Shown piece by piece: positions 27,165-38,291 of a stretch of DNA of 54,563 nt. The stretch is from an uncultured Paracoccaceae bacterium (lineage in GTDB: Bacteria; Pseudomonadota; Alphaproteobacteria; Rhodobacterales; Rhodobacteraceae): contig CALKOT010000109.1 of the NCBI GenBank assembly GCA_938092015.1, positions 1-54,563 on the forward strand, written 5' to 3'. Position 1 is the first letter of the stretch. The number at the start of each line of letters is the position of its first letter. The notes under the pieces were generated by a model, which saw nothing but the letters and a program-made list of their open reading frames with translations, was not told where the DNA came from and searched no databases. The position numbers and the translations under genes were made by a program.

Positions 27165-27381
27165 GAATGAGCCCGGCCAGCACCAGCGCCAGCCCCAGAA
27201 ACGCCGATCCCATCGAAGCCATATTGGCGGCTGAGATTTTGTAGAATGCGCCTTTAAGCTCTTCATCAGTTGGCTTCATCGTCTTGATCCGCCGCGCGAG
27301 ATTAATGCAGTAGACCAAACCTGACAGTCCCACCACGATAAAGACCAGTCCTACGCCGATCAAGATATTCGCCGTACCCAT
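27157..27381 (-). CDS. Small membrane protein with two TM helices (74 aa)
   Basis: Not recognised by name. The 74-residue product has helix 1 at about residues 4-24 (ILIGVGLVFIVVGLSGLVYCI), a basic loop (NLARRIKTMKPTDEELKGAFYK) and helix 2 at about 52-72 (MGSAFLGLALVLAGLI). The inner loop is positively charged, so both ends probably face outward. The ATG at 27381 is preceded by AAAGGGAC; an upstream in-frame start exists at 27399. It overlaps the 3' end of the convergent Kdo transferase by eight bases. Confidence 0.65.
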   Translation of the reverse strand: MGTANILIGVGLVFIVVGLSGLVYCINLARRIKTMKPTDEELKGAFYKISAANMASMGSAFLGLALVLAGLILN

Positions 27382-27444
27382 GGCAGTCCCTTTCCACACT
27401 CGTACAAGCGGGTTAACGCGGGTAGGGTAGCGCTACAAGGGTTG

Positions 27445-29326
27445 TTACGCCTCTGCTGATAGCAAGGCAGCGTCACCACCAGATGCTGTGGTGTCGATAC
27501 ATACATGGCGTTCCAACGTCAGGCGCGGTCTTGGGTCGGCCTCTGCGATCAATGGGATGATGGCGTCATCGCGGGTGGCGAGGGCGTGGCGTTGGGCGCG
27601 CAACGTCGTTTCATCCGCCCATGAAATAGCTGCTGCGAAACCGGTGAGCATCGCCAGTGCTTCTGGCTCTATTGCCGCTATCACTGGCGCGCAGCCAGCT
27701 TCGCGCGCAGCGATTGCCTGCGCCTCTGCCGCTTCAGCGCCAGGGCCAAGACATAAAACCACGCCCCTGCCAAAGGTGCTTAGGCGGTTCGATTCCCCAG
27801 TAGGGCCAGGCAAGTCGAATGTTGCGAGTGGGTCTTGCGGAGGTTTCGCCGCTTCTATCGCCGTCTGGATTGCCGCATGATCGCCAGCGCTGACCTTCAT
27901 ATTTTCGCTACGCCATTCTGGCCGGGACATCCGCGCCACATACTCCGGTCCACCAGCCTTGGGCCCGGTTCCGGACATTCCTTCGCCACCAAAGGGCTGG
28001 GAGCCGACGACGGCGCCGATCTGGTTCCGGTTCACATAGACGTTGCCCGCGCGCACTGAGCGCGAAACGTCTTCAACCCGGCTGTCGATCCGGGTTGAAG
28101 GCCAAAGGTCAGTCCAAAGCCTGCCGCGTTGATGTCTTCAATGACCTTGTCGATTTCATCAGCTTCGAACGTCGCGATGTGTAGGACTGGGCCGAAAATC
28201 TCTTCTTCCAGATCCGTAATTCCATTCACTCTTAGCGCGGTCGGCGCGACGAACCATCCGGCTCCAGGGGCGCGAAGCTGTTTCAGCATCCGGCCCTCAC
28301 CGCGCGCATGTTCAATATGGCTGATGATTTTTGCCTGTGCGATCTGGTCTATGACAGGTCCAATATCGGTGGACAGCCGCCAAGGGTCGCCCATGATCAG
28401 TTCTTCCATCGCGCCGAAAAGCATCTGCTGAAACGCCTCGGCGATACCGTCCTGCAGGTAGAGGATACGCAATGCTGAGCAGCGTTGACCGGCAGATTGG
28501 AAGGCTGAAATGATGATGTCCTGCACCGCCTGTTCTGGTAAGGCCGTGCTGTCGACGATCATGGGTTCAAGCCACCGGTTTCTGCGGTCAACGGCGCAGT
28601 TGGGGCCATATTCTCAGCCATGGTTCGATTGATGCGCTGGGCCGTGGCGGTAGAGCCCGTGAAGGTAACGCCATCGACTTTCGGCGACGACGTCAGCGCC
28701 GCGCCAACGGTTGAACCTAGGCCGGGCAAAAGCTGCATCGCGGCTACGGGCACGCCTGCTTGGTGAAGCAATTCGATAGCGCGGTGGGCGACCAGCGGCG
28801 TCGCCTCAGCCGGTTTGGCGAGTACGGCATTTCCAGCGGCAAGCGCGGCGGACAGTTGCCCTGTGAAGATCGCGAGGCGGAAGTTCCAGGGTGAGATACA
28901 GGTGATGATCCCCCGCGCTGGCATTTCGCCTAGCCGCTCCGCTTCGTCAGCATAGTAACGTAAGAAATCAACGGCCTCTGGCAACTCTGCGATAGCATCG
29001 GGAACGGTTTTGCCTGCTTCACGGGCGAGAAGGGCGAAAAGCTCGCCAAAATTTTCTTCATATATGTCTGCGGCTTTGCGAAGGACGTCGGCCCGGGTGC
29101 TGACAGGGGCAGCCCATGGCGTCGCGTCGTTCAACGCCGCTTCGATATCTGCGTTCGACGCCAGCCTCACTTCGCTCACCACATCATCAGTGTAGAACGG
29201 GTTTCGGATCGTCATGACATCGCCCCCTTCAGGGGCCGAGGCAATTAGTGGGGCGGCCAACGCCGTCGCCTCATCAGCATGGGCGCGGTCGCGGATGATC
29301 TGGCGGAGGGGGGCTAGGTCGGTCAT
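27445..29326 (-). pseudogene. putA: putA ruin: apparent internal deletion plus two frameshifts
   Basis: PutA normally (about 1,100 residues) oxidises proline to glutamate with an N-terminal proline dehydrogenase and a C-terminal P5C dehydrogenase domain. Here the PutA-like N-terminus (MTDLAPLRQIIRDRAHADEA, ATG 29326 with AGGA upstream) is followed after about 28 residues directly by the P5C dehydrogenase half. That half includes ITCISPWNFRLAIF, VTFTGSTATAQR and ETGGLN, and the proline dehydrogenase domain is missing (in-frame junction near 29250). One lost base at about 28563 breaks GGLN/MIVDSTALPEQ, and another at about 28096 breaks TFGL/STRIDSRVEDV; each next piece continues in another frame. 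The catalytic Cys segment AGQRCSALR is still visible in the middle piece. The regulator putR is intact next door. Confidence 0.85.
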
Positions 29327-29443
29327 ATGTGGCGATTCCTTATCATCAGGGCAGAGTATCTCTGATTGTAAAGGCATGTTTCCTAAAATTACCGCATCTG
29401 ATAGGCGTGTAGAACTTAATCCACACAATTATAGGGCGATCAG

Positions 29444-29914
29444 ATGCGTATTGGCGATGTTGAAGGGCGACTAGACGGGCACGATAAAGCGATCCTCTCT
29501 GAGTTAAGCTCAGAGGGGCGCATTCCAGTTACCGAGCTGGCCGTGCGCGTTGGGCTTTCAAAAACGCCCTGCCAGGTTCGGCTGAAGCGGTTAATTGAGG
29601 AAGGGTATATCCGAGGGTTCCGGGCGGACCTTGATCCGGAACGCCTCGGCCTCGATCACGTCGCCTTTGCTGAGGTGAAATTGTCGGACACCCGTGAGAC
29701 GGCGCTAAGCGCGTTCAACGCCGCTGTTCGCAAAGTGCCAGAGATCGAAAGCTGCCACATGATTGCGGGCGCCTTCGATTACCTTCTAAAGGTGCGCACC
29801 GCTGACATCCGCGAATATCGCCGGGTATTGGGGGAAGTGATTTCAGCCCTACCTCATGTCGAAAGTTCTTCAACCCATGTGGCGATGGAGACGGTGAAGG
29901 ACCGCGCGTTCTGA
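29444..29914 (+). CDS. putR: Lrp/AsnC-family regulator, probable PutR
   Basis: A 156-residue feast/famine regulator with an N-terminal helix-turn-helix (LDGHDKAILSELSSEGRIPV-ELAVRVGLSKTPCQVRLKRL) and a C-terminal ligand-binding RAM domain (GAFDYLLKVRTADIREYRRV). Its divergent position 117 bases from putA matches the alphaproteobacterial proline-dependent activator PutR. The intact activator beside a dead target is notable. The shared intergenic region should contain its operator; no obvious long dyad is seen. Confidence 0.88.
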   Translation: MRIGDVEGRLDGHDKAILSELSSEGRIPVTELAVRVGLSKTPCQVRLKRLIEEGYIRGFRADLDPERLGLDHVAFAEVKLSDTRETALSAFNAAVRKVPEIESCHMIAGAFDYLLKVRTADIREYRRVLGEVISALPHVESSSTHVAMETVKDRAF

Positions 29915-29963
29915 TCTCAGATAAGTGTTCCGCGATGTTGAAGGATCAGGTTAGGCTGATCTC

Positions 29964-30785
29964 ATGAAACGCTTACTGACCCTGCTCGTCGCCTTGTTTG
30001 CGATCCCTGCATCGGCTGAAGACATCGCTGTGGATATCGAGCTGATGTTGGCGGTCGATGTCTCATATTCCATGGGCCCGCGTGAACTGGAATTGCAGCG
30101 ACGGGGATATGCAGAGGCGCTGACATCACCCAAAATCATGCAGGCGATCAAAACTGGCTACTATCAGAAAGTCGCGGTTACCTACGTGGAATGGTCCGGG
30201 GACTATGATCAGCGTGCAATCGTGGATTGGGCGCTAATTGAGAATGAAGACGATCTGGCGGCGTTCGCCGGGACGCTGACGGCGCGGTTTGATGATAGTC
30301 TTCGGCGGACATCAATCTCTGGCGTTATGGATTATGCGCCAATCGATTTTCGGACCAACGGATTTGCGGGTGAACGTCGGGTGATCGACATATCGGGCGA
30401 TGGGCCGAATAATCAGGGCAGGCCGGTTGTCATCGCCCGGGATGAGCTGATTGCCGATGGGTTTGTGATCAACGGCCTGCCGCTGATGACCCAGGGCCGG
30501 GAAAGGGATAACCCGTTTTTCGATCTCATTGATCTCGACCTTTATTATGAGGCCTGCGTAATCGGGGCGCCGTTGTCTTTCGTCGTGCCTGTGAAAAGCT
30601 GAAAAGAATTCCCAGCGGCCGTGCGGCGCAAACTGGTGTTGGAGATGGCAGGGCGGGTTCCATCGCCGAAAGTGGTTCCGGCGGCATGGTCCGGGAAAAC
30701 CGATACCGGTTATGATTGCCTGATCGGCGAGAAAATCTGGCAGGAGTTCTTACGACGGAACCCCGGCCTGCGCGGCTTTCCATAG
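29964..30785 (+). pseudogene. DUF1194 VWA-like secreted protein interrupted by in-frame TGA
   Basis: A signal peptide (MKRLLTLLVALFAIPASA) is followed by a von Willebrand A-like fold: LMLAVDVSYSMGPRELELQ (MIDAS D-x-S-x-S) and RVIDISGDGPNNQGRP. This is the pattern of DUF1194 proteins. The frame reaches SFVVPVKS, then TGA at 30600-30602, and continues in phase as KEFPAAVRRKLVLEMAGR to DCLIGEKIWQEF and a stop at 30783-30785. The RRKLVLE and C-L-I-G-E-K segments are the expected family C-terminus, so the TGA is a lesion or a read-through site. The shortened 212-residue product keeps the whole metal-binding fold and could still be partly functional. Full length would be 273 codons. Confidence 0.75.
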
Positions 30786-30794
30786 CTCAAACGA

Positions 30795-30823
30795 AAAACG
30801 CCGCCCCGACAGGGACGGCGTTT
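30795..30823 (-). terminator. Terminator of rpsD
   Basis: On the minus strand AAACGCCGTCCC-TGTC-GGGGCGGCGTTT continues into TTTCG, starting about 24 bases after the rpsD stop. A strong stem with one G-T pair and a T-run indicates an intrinsic terminator. Confidence 0.85.
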
Positions 30824-30846
30824 CATCAATCCGATTAGATCGGCAG

Positions 30847-31467
30847 TTAGTTTTTCGCGTAGTACTCGACCACGAGGTTTGGCTCCATGTGTGCAGCGTA
30901 AGGCACATCAGCCAGACCAGGCGCACGTACGAACGTGGCTGTCATCTTGGAATGGTCGGCCATGACGTACTCAGGAACGTCACGCTCTGCCAGCTGAACA
31001 GCTTCCATCACGACTGCAAGCTGCTTGGAACGGTCGCGGATTTCGACGACGTCGCCAGCTTTCAGGCGGTAGGACGGCACGTTGACACGCTGGCCGTTCA
31101 CTTTGACGTGGCCGTGGTTCACGAACTGGCGTGCAGCGAAAACCGTTGGCACGAACTTGGCGCGGTAGACGAGCGCGTCGAGGCGTGATTCCAGCAGGCC
31201 GATCAGGTTTTCACCGGTGTCGCCCTTGATACGCTCAGCTTCGGAATAGATCCGGCGGAACTGTTTTTCGGTCAGGTCGCCGTAATAGCCTTTCAGCTTC
31301 TGCTTGGCGCGCAGCTGCAGACCGAAGTCAGACATCTTGCCTTTGCGGCGCTGGCCGTGCTGGCCGGGGCCGTATTCTCGGCGGTTAACTGGTGATTTGG
31401 GGCGGCCCCAAATGTTTTCGCCCATGCGGCGGTCAAGTTTGTACTTGGCGGAGGTGCGTTTGGTCAC
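30847..31467 (-). CDS. rpsD: 30S ribosomal protein S4
   Basis: A 206-residue primary 16S rRNA-binding protein. The N-terminal [33 protein letters not shown] and the S4 domain ([30 protein letters not shown]) are diagnostic. It is full length with no lesions. It stands alone, as in other alphaproteobacteria, with its own terminator and a long untranslated upstream region. Confidence 0.97.
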   Translation of the reverse strand: MTKRTSAKYKLDRRMGENIWGRPKSPVNRREYGPGQHGQRRKGKMSDFGLQLRAKQKLKGYYGDLTEKQFRRIYSEAERIKGDTGENLIGLLESRLDALVYRAKFVPTVFAARQFVNHGHVKVNGQRVNVPSYRLKAGDVVEIRDRSKQLAVVMEAVQLAERDVPEYVMADHSKMTATFVRAPGLADVPYAAHMEPNLVVEYYAKN

Positions 31468-31834
31468 CTTCGTACTCCATCACTATATGCGGCGGAAAAT
31501 GCCGCGATCATCAAGACGTTTTCCTCTGCCGGGGCTCATTCCCCGACCGACAGGTCCCCCCTTGCGAGGGCCACAAACGTCAACAGGCACACCGTCCTAA
31601 CGGGCGGCGCAGTGGTTGTGTCTATGATTGGTGGGGGGGAGAGTCAAGCAAAGCCAGCATCAGACGCAGTAACGGGCCAGAAACGTGCTTCGATCATTGC
31701 CCGGCCCGGCTTGTGAGAAAAAGATTTCACATGTGAAAGTATCACTAAGTAATTGTAACATATGGGGAATGGCTCGGCGTGCCATGACTTGTTCATTTGT
31801 GTTCGCGTGTTCTCACACTCGTCACGCCAAGGCC
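31468..31834. other. Intergenic region: rpsD leader and palindrome
   Basis: No gene is seen. On the minus strand it should hold the rpsD promoter and leader; a small hairpin GCGGCATTTTCCGCCGC lies about 30 bases before the rpsD start and a pyrimidine/purine-rich tract (GGTGGGGGGG) occurs near 31635. The half nearest kefB contains the 14-bp palindrome at 31725-31738. Confidence 0.5.
31725..31738. repeat. Perfect palindrome TTTCACATGTGAAA
   Basis: A member of the family seen at 3302 and 49553 with the central CGCG-like core changed to CATG but the arms TTTCAC/GTGAAA kept. It is followed by an AT-rich tail containing TAATTGTAACATAT. It lies between two minus-strand genes, nearer the end of the kefB-like pseudogene. 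Confidence 0.7.
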
Positions 31835-33587
31835 TTAAAGATCCATCGAATACTTCTGGCGCAACTTTTCTGCGCCTTCTTGCATGCCGTGTTCGATCTG
31901 AAGGCGCAAAAGTTCCTGATCGCGCTTATGATATTCCTCAAGCAATTCTTCCACGACCGCTTCTTCGCCAAGCAATTCAAGGCCCACACGGGCCAGCGAG
32001 ACGGCGCTTGCGTGGGTTTCGCGTCTGACATGCTCTGCGCCAGCTTCGCGCAACTTCAACTCGGAAAAACGATCATAGGTAGAGAACAGCGCAGGGGTGT
32101 TGGGAAAGCGTTGCTTGACGCGGGCGACTGCCTGACGGGCGCCTTCACGATCATTAATGCAGTAGAAAATTGCGCTGGCCTCATCCGCGCCTGCAGCCGT
32201 CAGCACGTCTATCTTTGTGGCGTCGCCGTAGAATACTTCGGACCCAAAACTGCGAGCCAGGCGAATACGGCGGGGGGCGTTGTCGATCAGCGTAACTTCG
32301 TACCCCCTCAGGCGCATGATACGGGCGATCACCTGACCGGTGCGACCAAACCCGGCGATGATGATAGCGCCGCCGCCTTTTGACACCGGCCCGCTTTCAA
32401 CCTCATCCCCGGCGTCGTTGCCGTGAAGGACCAGCCAGCGCTTTACGGCAAGCGAGGCAATCGGGGTCAGCGCCATGGAAACAGCAACTGTTGCGGTTAA
32501 CAGCGCCTCTTGCTCAAACCCGATCAACCCGTCCGCTGCGGCGAGTGAGAATACGACAAACCCAAATTCACCCGCCTGACCCAGCGTTGCGCCAATTTTC
32601 AGGGCATCTTCCTTCGATGATTCGGCGGCGCGGGCGACGGCGAACAGTGCCGCCATCTTTATCAGGAACAGAAGTATGGCGCCGCCAAGAACAATGTGAA
32701 GCGACTGGAAGGTCAGGCCCCAATCAACGCTCATGCCCACGGCGACGAAAAACAGGCCGAGCAGGAGAACGCGGAAAGGTTCTATGTCGCTTTCGATCTG
32801 ATGACGAAATTCCGTTTCCGCCAGCAGCACGCCAGCGATAAACGCGCCAAGCGCCATCGACAGCCCGGCCCATTCCATCATCAACGCCGCCAGGGCGACG
32901 ACCAGCAGCGCAGCGGCTGCCAAAACCTCATGCGCGTGAACCAATGCAAGCAAGCGGAAAATATAACGGATGCCGTATTTGCCGACGAGGTAGAGGGAGC
33001 ACAAGGCGACAATGGCGATCATGACATCGTCAGTCCGCATCATGTCGCCGCCTTCGCCGCCGACAAAGGCTGTCAGCGCCAGCAGCGGAACAACTGCAAT
33101 GTCCTGAAACAGCAGAATAGAAAACGCGCGATCGCCATAGGGCGTCTTCAAGGCGCCTTCATCGCGCAGAATCTGCACCCCGAACGCCGTCGATGACAGC
33201 GCCAGCGCCAAGCCGATGACACTGGCGTGTGCCAACAGACATACCAAAAAGATACGCAATCTCCGCGAACAAAAGCCCACTGAGAACCACCTGCGTAAAG
33301 CCAAGGCCAAAGATTTCGGATCTGAGACGCCACAAGCGCGAAGGCTGCAGTTCCAGCCCGATCACGAAGAGAAGAAGGACAACACCGAATTCGGCGATGT
33401 GCCTGACCTCATCCACATTGGTGAACATCGCAAACCCATAAGGCCCAATCGCGGCCCCGGCGGCGAGGTATACCAATATCGAACCAAGGCCGAGACGTTT
33501 GAACAGAGGAACGGTAAGCACCGTTGCGCCCAGTTACAGGGCGACACTGATCAAAAGCGGATCGGAAGCGGCGGTGGGATCGGCCAA
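31835..33587 (-). pseudogene. KefB-type cation/H+ antiporter with in-frame TAA and a frameshift
   Basis: A monovalent-cation:proton antiporter-2 family protein: about 12 membrane helices, then a TrkA-N (RCK) nucleotide-binding domain (IIIAGFGRTGQVIARIMRLRG; DATKIDVLTAAGA) and a charged tail. It resembles glutathione-gated K+ efflux systems. The proposed start is TTG 33587 (AAGGA seven bases upstream). After 17 codons (DPLLISVAL) TAA occurs at 33534-33536, and the same frame resumes LGATVLTVPLFKRLGLGS; homologues have ALYLG or similar, so Tyr-to-stop fits. A frameshift near 33235-33245 then separates EIAYLFGMS from ASVIGLALALSSTAFG. Two independent lesions make a functional product very unlikely. 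An ordinary member has about 580-600 residues. Confidence 0.85.
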
Positions 33588-34057
33588 AATTCTGTCCTTA
33601 TAGCAATGGGCGCAGTTTCGGTCCCAGCAATTGCCCGCCAAGTGGGCATGCCATGGGATCTGGTTTTCTGTTTGAACGCCCAGTGCTCAAAATGCGATTT
33701 CATGCACTATGCCGCAACCCGCAGGGCAAGGGTAGGCGGCGTATAGGTTCCGATAAAAAAAGAAATTCTGTTTGGCGTGTCTATCGTTTGAGATGCCCAG
33801 ACAGGCGTGGTGGGTTCGGGCGCCGCTTCATAAATGGAATGCGTTGCAATGACCGAACTACCGTACGCGAGTCGCCCAACGCTCGTTTTGCAGGAATTCA
33901 TAAGGAAGAGGTAAAGGGGCGGACAAATTCCCGCACTGAAAGACGCCTTCTGCCCATCAACGCGACCAACCCTGCCTTGCACGCGGCGGCGCATTGCCTA
34001 TAACCGGCCCGATCCTGCGACGGGATCGCGAATCCCTATTGCGCCGGAGCCGCCCTC
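33588..34057. other. Intergenic region upstream of carB
   Basis: About 470 bases with no recognisable gene. Overlapping frames of 116 codons (plus, 33653-34003) and 95 codons (minus, 33707-33994) exist. The minus one has codon-like GC-rich third positions near its end (IYEAAPEPTTPVWASQTIDT) but no family match I know and no ribosome site; it might be a gene remnant. The carB promoter must lie in the last part. Confidence 0.4.
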
Positions 34058-37000
34058 ATGCCCAAACGCCAAGACATCGATAGCGTCCTGATAATCGGCG
34101 CAGGCCCCATCGTCATCGGTCAGGCATGTGAGTTTGACTATTCCGGCGCGCAGGCGTGCAAGGCGCTGCGGGAAGAAGGGTATCGGGTTGTCCTGGTCAA
34201 CTCTAACCCCGCGACGATCATGACGGACCCGGGCCTCGCTGATGCGACATACGTTGAACCGATCACGCCAGAGGTTGTCGCGACGATCATCACCAAGGAA
34301 CAGGCCGCGCATCCGGGCGAAAAGATGGTCATTCTGCCGACGATGGGCGGGCAGACGGGTCTGAACACGGCCATGTCGCTGGCCGAAGACGGCACGCTTG
34401 ATCGCCTGGGGATAGAGCTGATCGGCGCCAACAAGGAAGCCATCGAAATGGCCGAGGACAGGAAACTGTTTCGCGAAGCGATGGACCGGATCGGCCTGGA
34501 TAACCCGCGCGCCACGATTGCCGAGACAATTGAAGAATGCATGGCCGCAATTGATACGGTCGGTTTGCCAGCGGTCATCCGGCCCGCGTTCACGCTGGGC
34601 GGCACAGGCGGCGGGATCGCGTATAACCGTGAGGATTACGAAGCGATCTGCACGACCGGTCTGGACGCTTCCCCCGTCAATCAAATCCTGATCGACGAAA
34701 GCCTACTAGGCTGGAAAGAGTTCGAGATGGAGGTTGTTCGCGACAAGGCGGACAACGCAATCATCATCTGCGCCATCGAAAACGTCGATCCGATGGGCGT
34801 TCATACCGGCGACAGCATCACCGTTGCGCCTGCGCTGACGCTGACCGATCGCGAATATCAGATGCTGCGGAACGCTTCGATCGCTGTACTGCGCGAGATT
34901 GGCGTTGAGACCGGCGGGTCGAACGTGCAGTTCGCGATCAACCCCGAAGACGGGCGCATCGTGGTGATCGAGATGAACCCGCGCGTTTCGCGGTCATCGG
35001 CGCTAGCCTCCAAGGCGACCGGGTTCCCGATTGCAAAGATCGCAGCCAAGCTAGCGATTGGCTACACGCTGGATGAGTTGGACAATGACATCACCGGCGT
35101 CACGCCTGCTTCATTCGAGCCGACGATTGACTATGTCGTCACCAAGATCCCGCGGTTTGCCTTTGAGAAATTCCCAGGCAGCCTTCCCGAACTGACCACA
35201 GCGATGAAATCGGTCGGCGAAGCCATGGCCATCGGCCGTTCGTTCCATGAGAGCATGCAAAAGGCGCTGGCCTCAATGGAAACGGGCCTGTCAGGCTTTG
35301 ATGATATCGAGATTGCAGAAGTGCCGGAAAGCGCGCCTCTGGTCTCCAAAGCGATATTGGAGATGGGCGGGTCACACAATCTGGATGGCGCCCATCCGAT
35401 TGTGCAGGAAGCCGTCGACAAAGGTCTGACCAAGGCGATGTCGCTGCGCACGCCTGATCGCATCCGCATTATCGCGCAGGCCATGAGGTATGGTTTTACC
35501 GACCAAGAGATCAACGAAATCACGGCTTTCGATCCATGGTTCCTGGCCCGCTTCCGCGAGATCCTGATCGCAGAGGCAGGCGTTCGCGAAGATGGCTTGC
35601 CAACTGATACCGATGAGATGCGGCGGCTCAAGATGATGGGCTTCACCGACGCCCGTCTATCGGCGCTGTCAGGTGAAACGGAAGTGGCGATCAGCGCCGC
35701 ACGCCGCAAGCTGGGCGTCAAAGCCTCGTTCAAGCGGATCGACACCTGCGCCGCTGAATTCGAAGCGCAGACGCCATATATGTATTCAACTTACGAAGCC
35801 GACGTGATGGGCGAAGTTGAATGTGAAGCGCGGCCATCGAACCGTGACAAGATTGTCATTCTGGGCGGCGGGCCGAACCGGATCGGGCAGGGGATTGAGT
35901 TCGATTACTGCTGCTGCCACGCCTGTTTTGCGCTGACGGATGCAGGCTATGAAACAATCATGGTCAACTGCAATCCAGAGACTGTTTCAACCGACTACGA
36001 CACATCAGATCGCCTGTATTTTGAACCGCTGACCTATGAAGCGGTGATGGAGATTTTGCGGGTTGAGCAGGAAAACGGCTCATTGAAAGGCGTGATCGTG
36101 CAGTTTGGCGGTCAGACGCCACTGAAACTCGCAAATGCGCTTGAGGAAGCGGGCATCCCGATCCTCGGTACATCGCCTGACGCCATTGATCTCGCTGAGG
36201 ATCGCGAAAGGTTCCAGCAGCTTCTTCAGAAGCTTGGCCTGCGCCAGCCCCATAACGGCATCGCCACTACCCGCGATGAGGCCTTCGCTGTAGCGCATGA
36301 AGTCGGCTATCCAGTCGTCATCCGCCCGTCCTACGTTCTGGGCGGTCGCGCGATGGAGATTGTTCGGTCAGACGAGCAGCTAGAACGCTACATCCGCGAG
36401 GCTGTCGTAGTCTCAGGTGACAGCCCGGTCCTGATCGACGGGTATCTCGCCGGCGCGGTTGAGGTCGATGTTGATGCGCTTTGCGATGGAACCGATGTCC
36501 ATGTCGCTGGCGTGATGGAGCATATCGAAGAAGCAGGCGTGCACTCAGGTGACAGCGCCTGCTGCCTGCCGCCGCATTCTCTGTCGACCGAGATGATTGA
36601 GGAATTGAAGCGCCAAACAGCTGAAATGGCGCTGGCGCTGGGCGTTGTCGGTCTGATGAACGTGCAGTTCGCGATCAAGGGCGACGACATCTATGTCCTC
36701 GAAGTGAACCCACGCGCATCTCGCACCGTGCCCTTTGTCGCCAAGGCTGTTGGCGCGCCGATTGCTGCGATCGCCGCGAGACTTATGGCCGGTGAACAGC
36801 TGACCTGGTTCGATCTTCCTTCCGCCACTCCGAACCATGTTGCGGTGAAAGAGGCGGTGCTGCCCTTCGCCCGGTTCCCGGGCGTGGACACTTTGCTTGG
36901 GCCGGAAATGCGGTCTACCGGTGAAGTCATGGGCATTGATGAAGGGTTTGCACGGGCGTTTCTGAAAGCGCAGCTTGCCGCTGGCGTTGTGTTGCCAACA

Positions 37001-37399
37001 GAGGGCGCGGTCTTCATTTCGGTCAAGGATGCCGATAAACCGGTCATCGTGGATGCCGCACAAAGGTTGGATGCGATGGGTTTCCGCATCATCGCGACCA
37101 AAGGCACGGCCGCGCATCTGGCTGAGCACGGCATCAAATCAACGGTTGTCAGCAAGGTCTATCAGGGCCGGCCTAACATTGTGGATACGATGAAAGACGG
37201 CGGTGTGGCGCTGGTGTTTAACACGACGGACCTGCCTCAATCCATCGCAGACAGCGCCTCAATCCGCGCCACGGCGCTTACCATGCGCACGCCATACTAC
37301 ACGACCGGCGCTGGCGCGCTGGCCGCGGCGCGGGCGATTGAGAACAAGCTTGAAGGCGTGATGGAGGTGGCGACGCTGCAGGCCTACGCCGCCGAATGA
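34058..37399 (+). CDS. carB: Carbamoyl-phosphate synthase large subunit
   Basis: A 1,113-residue subunit that makes carbamoyl phosphate from ammonia, bicarbonate and two ATP, feeding pyrimidine and arginine synthesis. The two homologous ATP-grasp halves are evident: [22 protein letters not shown] and [21 protein letters not shown] open them; [13 protein letters not shown] and [11 protein letters not shown] are the ATP loops; [18 protein letters not shown] and [18 protein letters not shown] bind metal and ATP. A C-terminal MGS-like allosteric domain follows ([16 protein letters not shown]). Intact over 3.3 kb, in contrast to the broken genes nearby. Its stop overlaps the phosphatase start (ATGA). 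Confidence 0.97.
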   Translation: MPKRQDIDSVLIIGAGPIVIGQACEFDYSGAQACKALREEGYRVVLVNSNPATIMTDPGLADATYVEPITPEVVATIITKEQAAHPGEKMVILPTMGGQTGLNTAMSLAEDGTLDRLGIELIGANKEAIEMAEDRKLFREAMDRIGLDNPRATIAETIEECMAAIDTVGLPAVIRPAFTLGGTGGGIAYNREDYEAICTTGLDASPVNQILIDESLLGWKEFEMEVVRDKADNAIIICAIENVDPMGVHTGDSITVAPALTLTDREYQMLRNASIAVLREIGVETGGSNVQFAINPEDGRIVVIEMNPRVSRSSALASKATGFPIAKIAAKLAIGYTLDELDNDITGVTPASFEPTIDYVVTKIPRFAFEKFPGSLPELTTAMKSVGEAMAIGRSFHESMQKALASMETGLSGFDDIEIAEVPESAPLVSKAILEMGGSHNLDGAHPIVQEAVDKGLTKAMSLRTPDRIRIIAQAMRYGFTDQEINEITAFDPWFLARFREILIAEAGVREDGLPTDTDEMRRLKMMGFTDARLSALSGETEVAISAARRKLGVKASFKRIDTCAAEFEAQTPYMYSTYEADVMGEVECEARPSNRDKIVILGGGPNRIGQGIEFDYCCCHACFALTDAGYETIMVNCNPETVSTDYDTSDRLYFEPLTYEAVMEILRVEQENGSLKGVIVQFGGQTPLKLANALEEAGIPILGTSPDAIDLAEDRERFQQLLQKLGLRQPHNGIATTRDEAFAVAHEVGYPVVIRPSYVLGGRAMEIVRSDEQLERYIREAVVVSGDSPVLIDGYLAGAVEVDVDALCDGTDVHVAGVMEHIEEAGVHSGDSACCLPPHSLSTEMIEELKRQTAEMALALGVVGLMNVQFAIKGDDIYVLEVNPRASRTVPFVAKAVGAPIAAIAARLMAGEQLTWFDLPSATPNHVAVKEAVLPFARFPGVDTLLGPEMRSTGEVMGIDEGFARAFLKAQLAAGVVLPTEGAVFISVKDADKPVIVDAAQRLDAMGFRIIATKGTAAHLAEHGIKSTVVSKVYQGRPNIVDTMKDGGVALVFNTTDLPQSIADSASIRATALTMRTPYYTTGAGALAAARAIENKLEGVMEVATLQAYAAE

Positions 37400-38139
37400 G
37401 CGACCCGCAGCGCATCTACGCCATTGGCGATGTGCACGGGCAGCTTGAGATGCTGCGGGCGGTCCACACCCGGATCGAAGCCGATCTGAAAGATCGTCCA
37501 GTTGATAATCACGCCATTCTGCATATCGGCGATTACACTGATCGCGGTCCGGATAGCCGGGGCGTGATCGAGTATTTGATCAAGCTGGACGCTGACGGCG
37601 AACCGATTATCAACCTCTATGGCAATCACGACCGGATGTTTCGTCTGTTTCTGGAAACGCCTGGTGGACGTGACTACAAATTGCGTCGTGATCTGTCGTG
37701 GCTGCATGATCGGCTGGGCGGTCGGACGGCACTGGCAAGCTATGGCCTTGATCTGCCGGATGAAGCGCAGCAGTCCGATGGCCAAGAATATCACGCAGCG
37801 GCGGTTGGCGCTGTTCCACCTTCGCATCTCGCATTTCTGCAGAACCTGCGTGACAGTTTTCATTGGGGTGACTGGTTCTTCGCTCATGCTGGCGTATCGC
37901 CCGGTTTGGGCCTGATCATGCAGGATGAGGACGACCTGATCTGGATCAGAGGGCCGTTTTTGGAAAGCAAACGAAACCACGGCGCGACCATCGTCCATGG
38001 CCACACGCCTGTCGATCATGTCGAAGACCACGGCAATCGCATCGCCATCGATACCGGCGCCGGGTACGGCTATGCTATTTCGTGCATTGTGATTGAAGGC
38101 GCTTCTGTGCGGATCCTTGATGGTGCAGTTCTGCGCTAA
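37396..38139 (+). CDS. Metallophosphoesterase, bacterial Ser/Thr protein phosphatase type
   Basis: A 247-residue PPP-like phosphatase with all five signature motifs: GDVHG (about 13-17), GDYTDRG, YGNHD, FAHAG and HGHT. The dinuclear metal site should therefore be complete. Relatives dephosphorylate phosphoproteins or diadenosine polyphosphates. The start overlaps the carB stop by four bases, giving translational coupling to pyrimidine/arginine synthesis; whether the function is related is unknown. Confidence 0.88.
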   Translation: MSDPQRIYAIGDVHGQLEMLRAVHTRIEADLKDRPVDNHAILHIGDYTDRGPDSRGVIEYLIKLDADGEPIINLYGNHDRMFRLFLETPGGRDYKLRRDLSWLHDRLGGRTALASYGLDLPDEAQQSDGQEYHAAAVGAVPPSHLAFLQNLRDSFHWGDWFFAHAGVSPGLGLIMQDEDDLIWIRGPFLESKRNHGATIVHGHTPVDHVEDHGNRIAIDTGAGYGYAISCIVIEGASVRILDGAVLR

Positions 38140-38154
38140 GGCCTGGGTCGACCC

Positions 38155-38202
38155 GGGGCGGCGCCTTTTCAATGATATCCGGTCGCCTGCGGGGCGGCGC
38201 CT
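38155..38202. repeat. Short direct repeat GGGGCGGCGCCT
   Basis: Twelve identical bases occur at 38155-38166 and 38191-38202 in the gap before the sulfurtransferase gene. The GC-rich palindromic GGCGCC inside each may form hairpins. No function is evident. Confidence 0.4.
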
Positions 38203-38291
38203 CCGCCACGAAACCCCTTTAACACTGAAATCTCGATTGAATGGCGCGGCAGGCGCCTCTATCTCTGGTCGAAAGCGGTAAGGAGCACACA

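Noticed and set aside
33653-34003. 116-codon plus-strand frame before carB
   Set aside because: Arg-rich, no homology pattern, overlapped by an equally unconvincing minus-strand frame.
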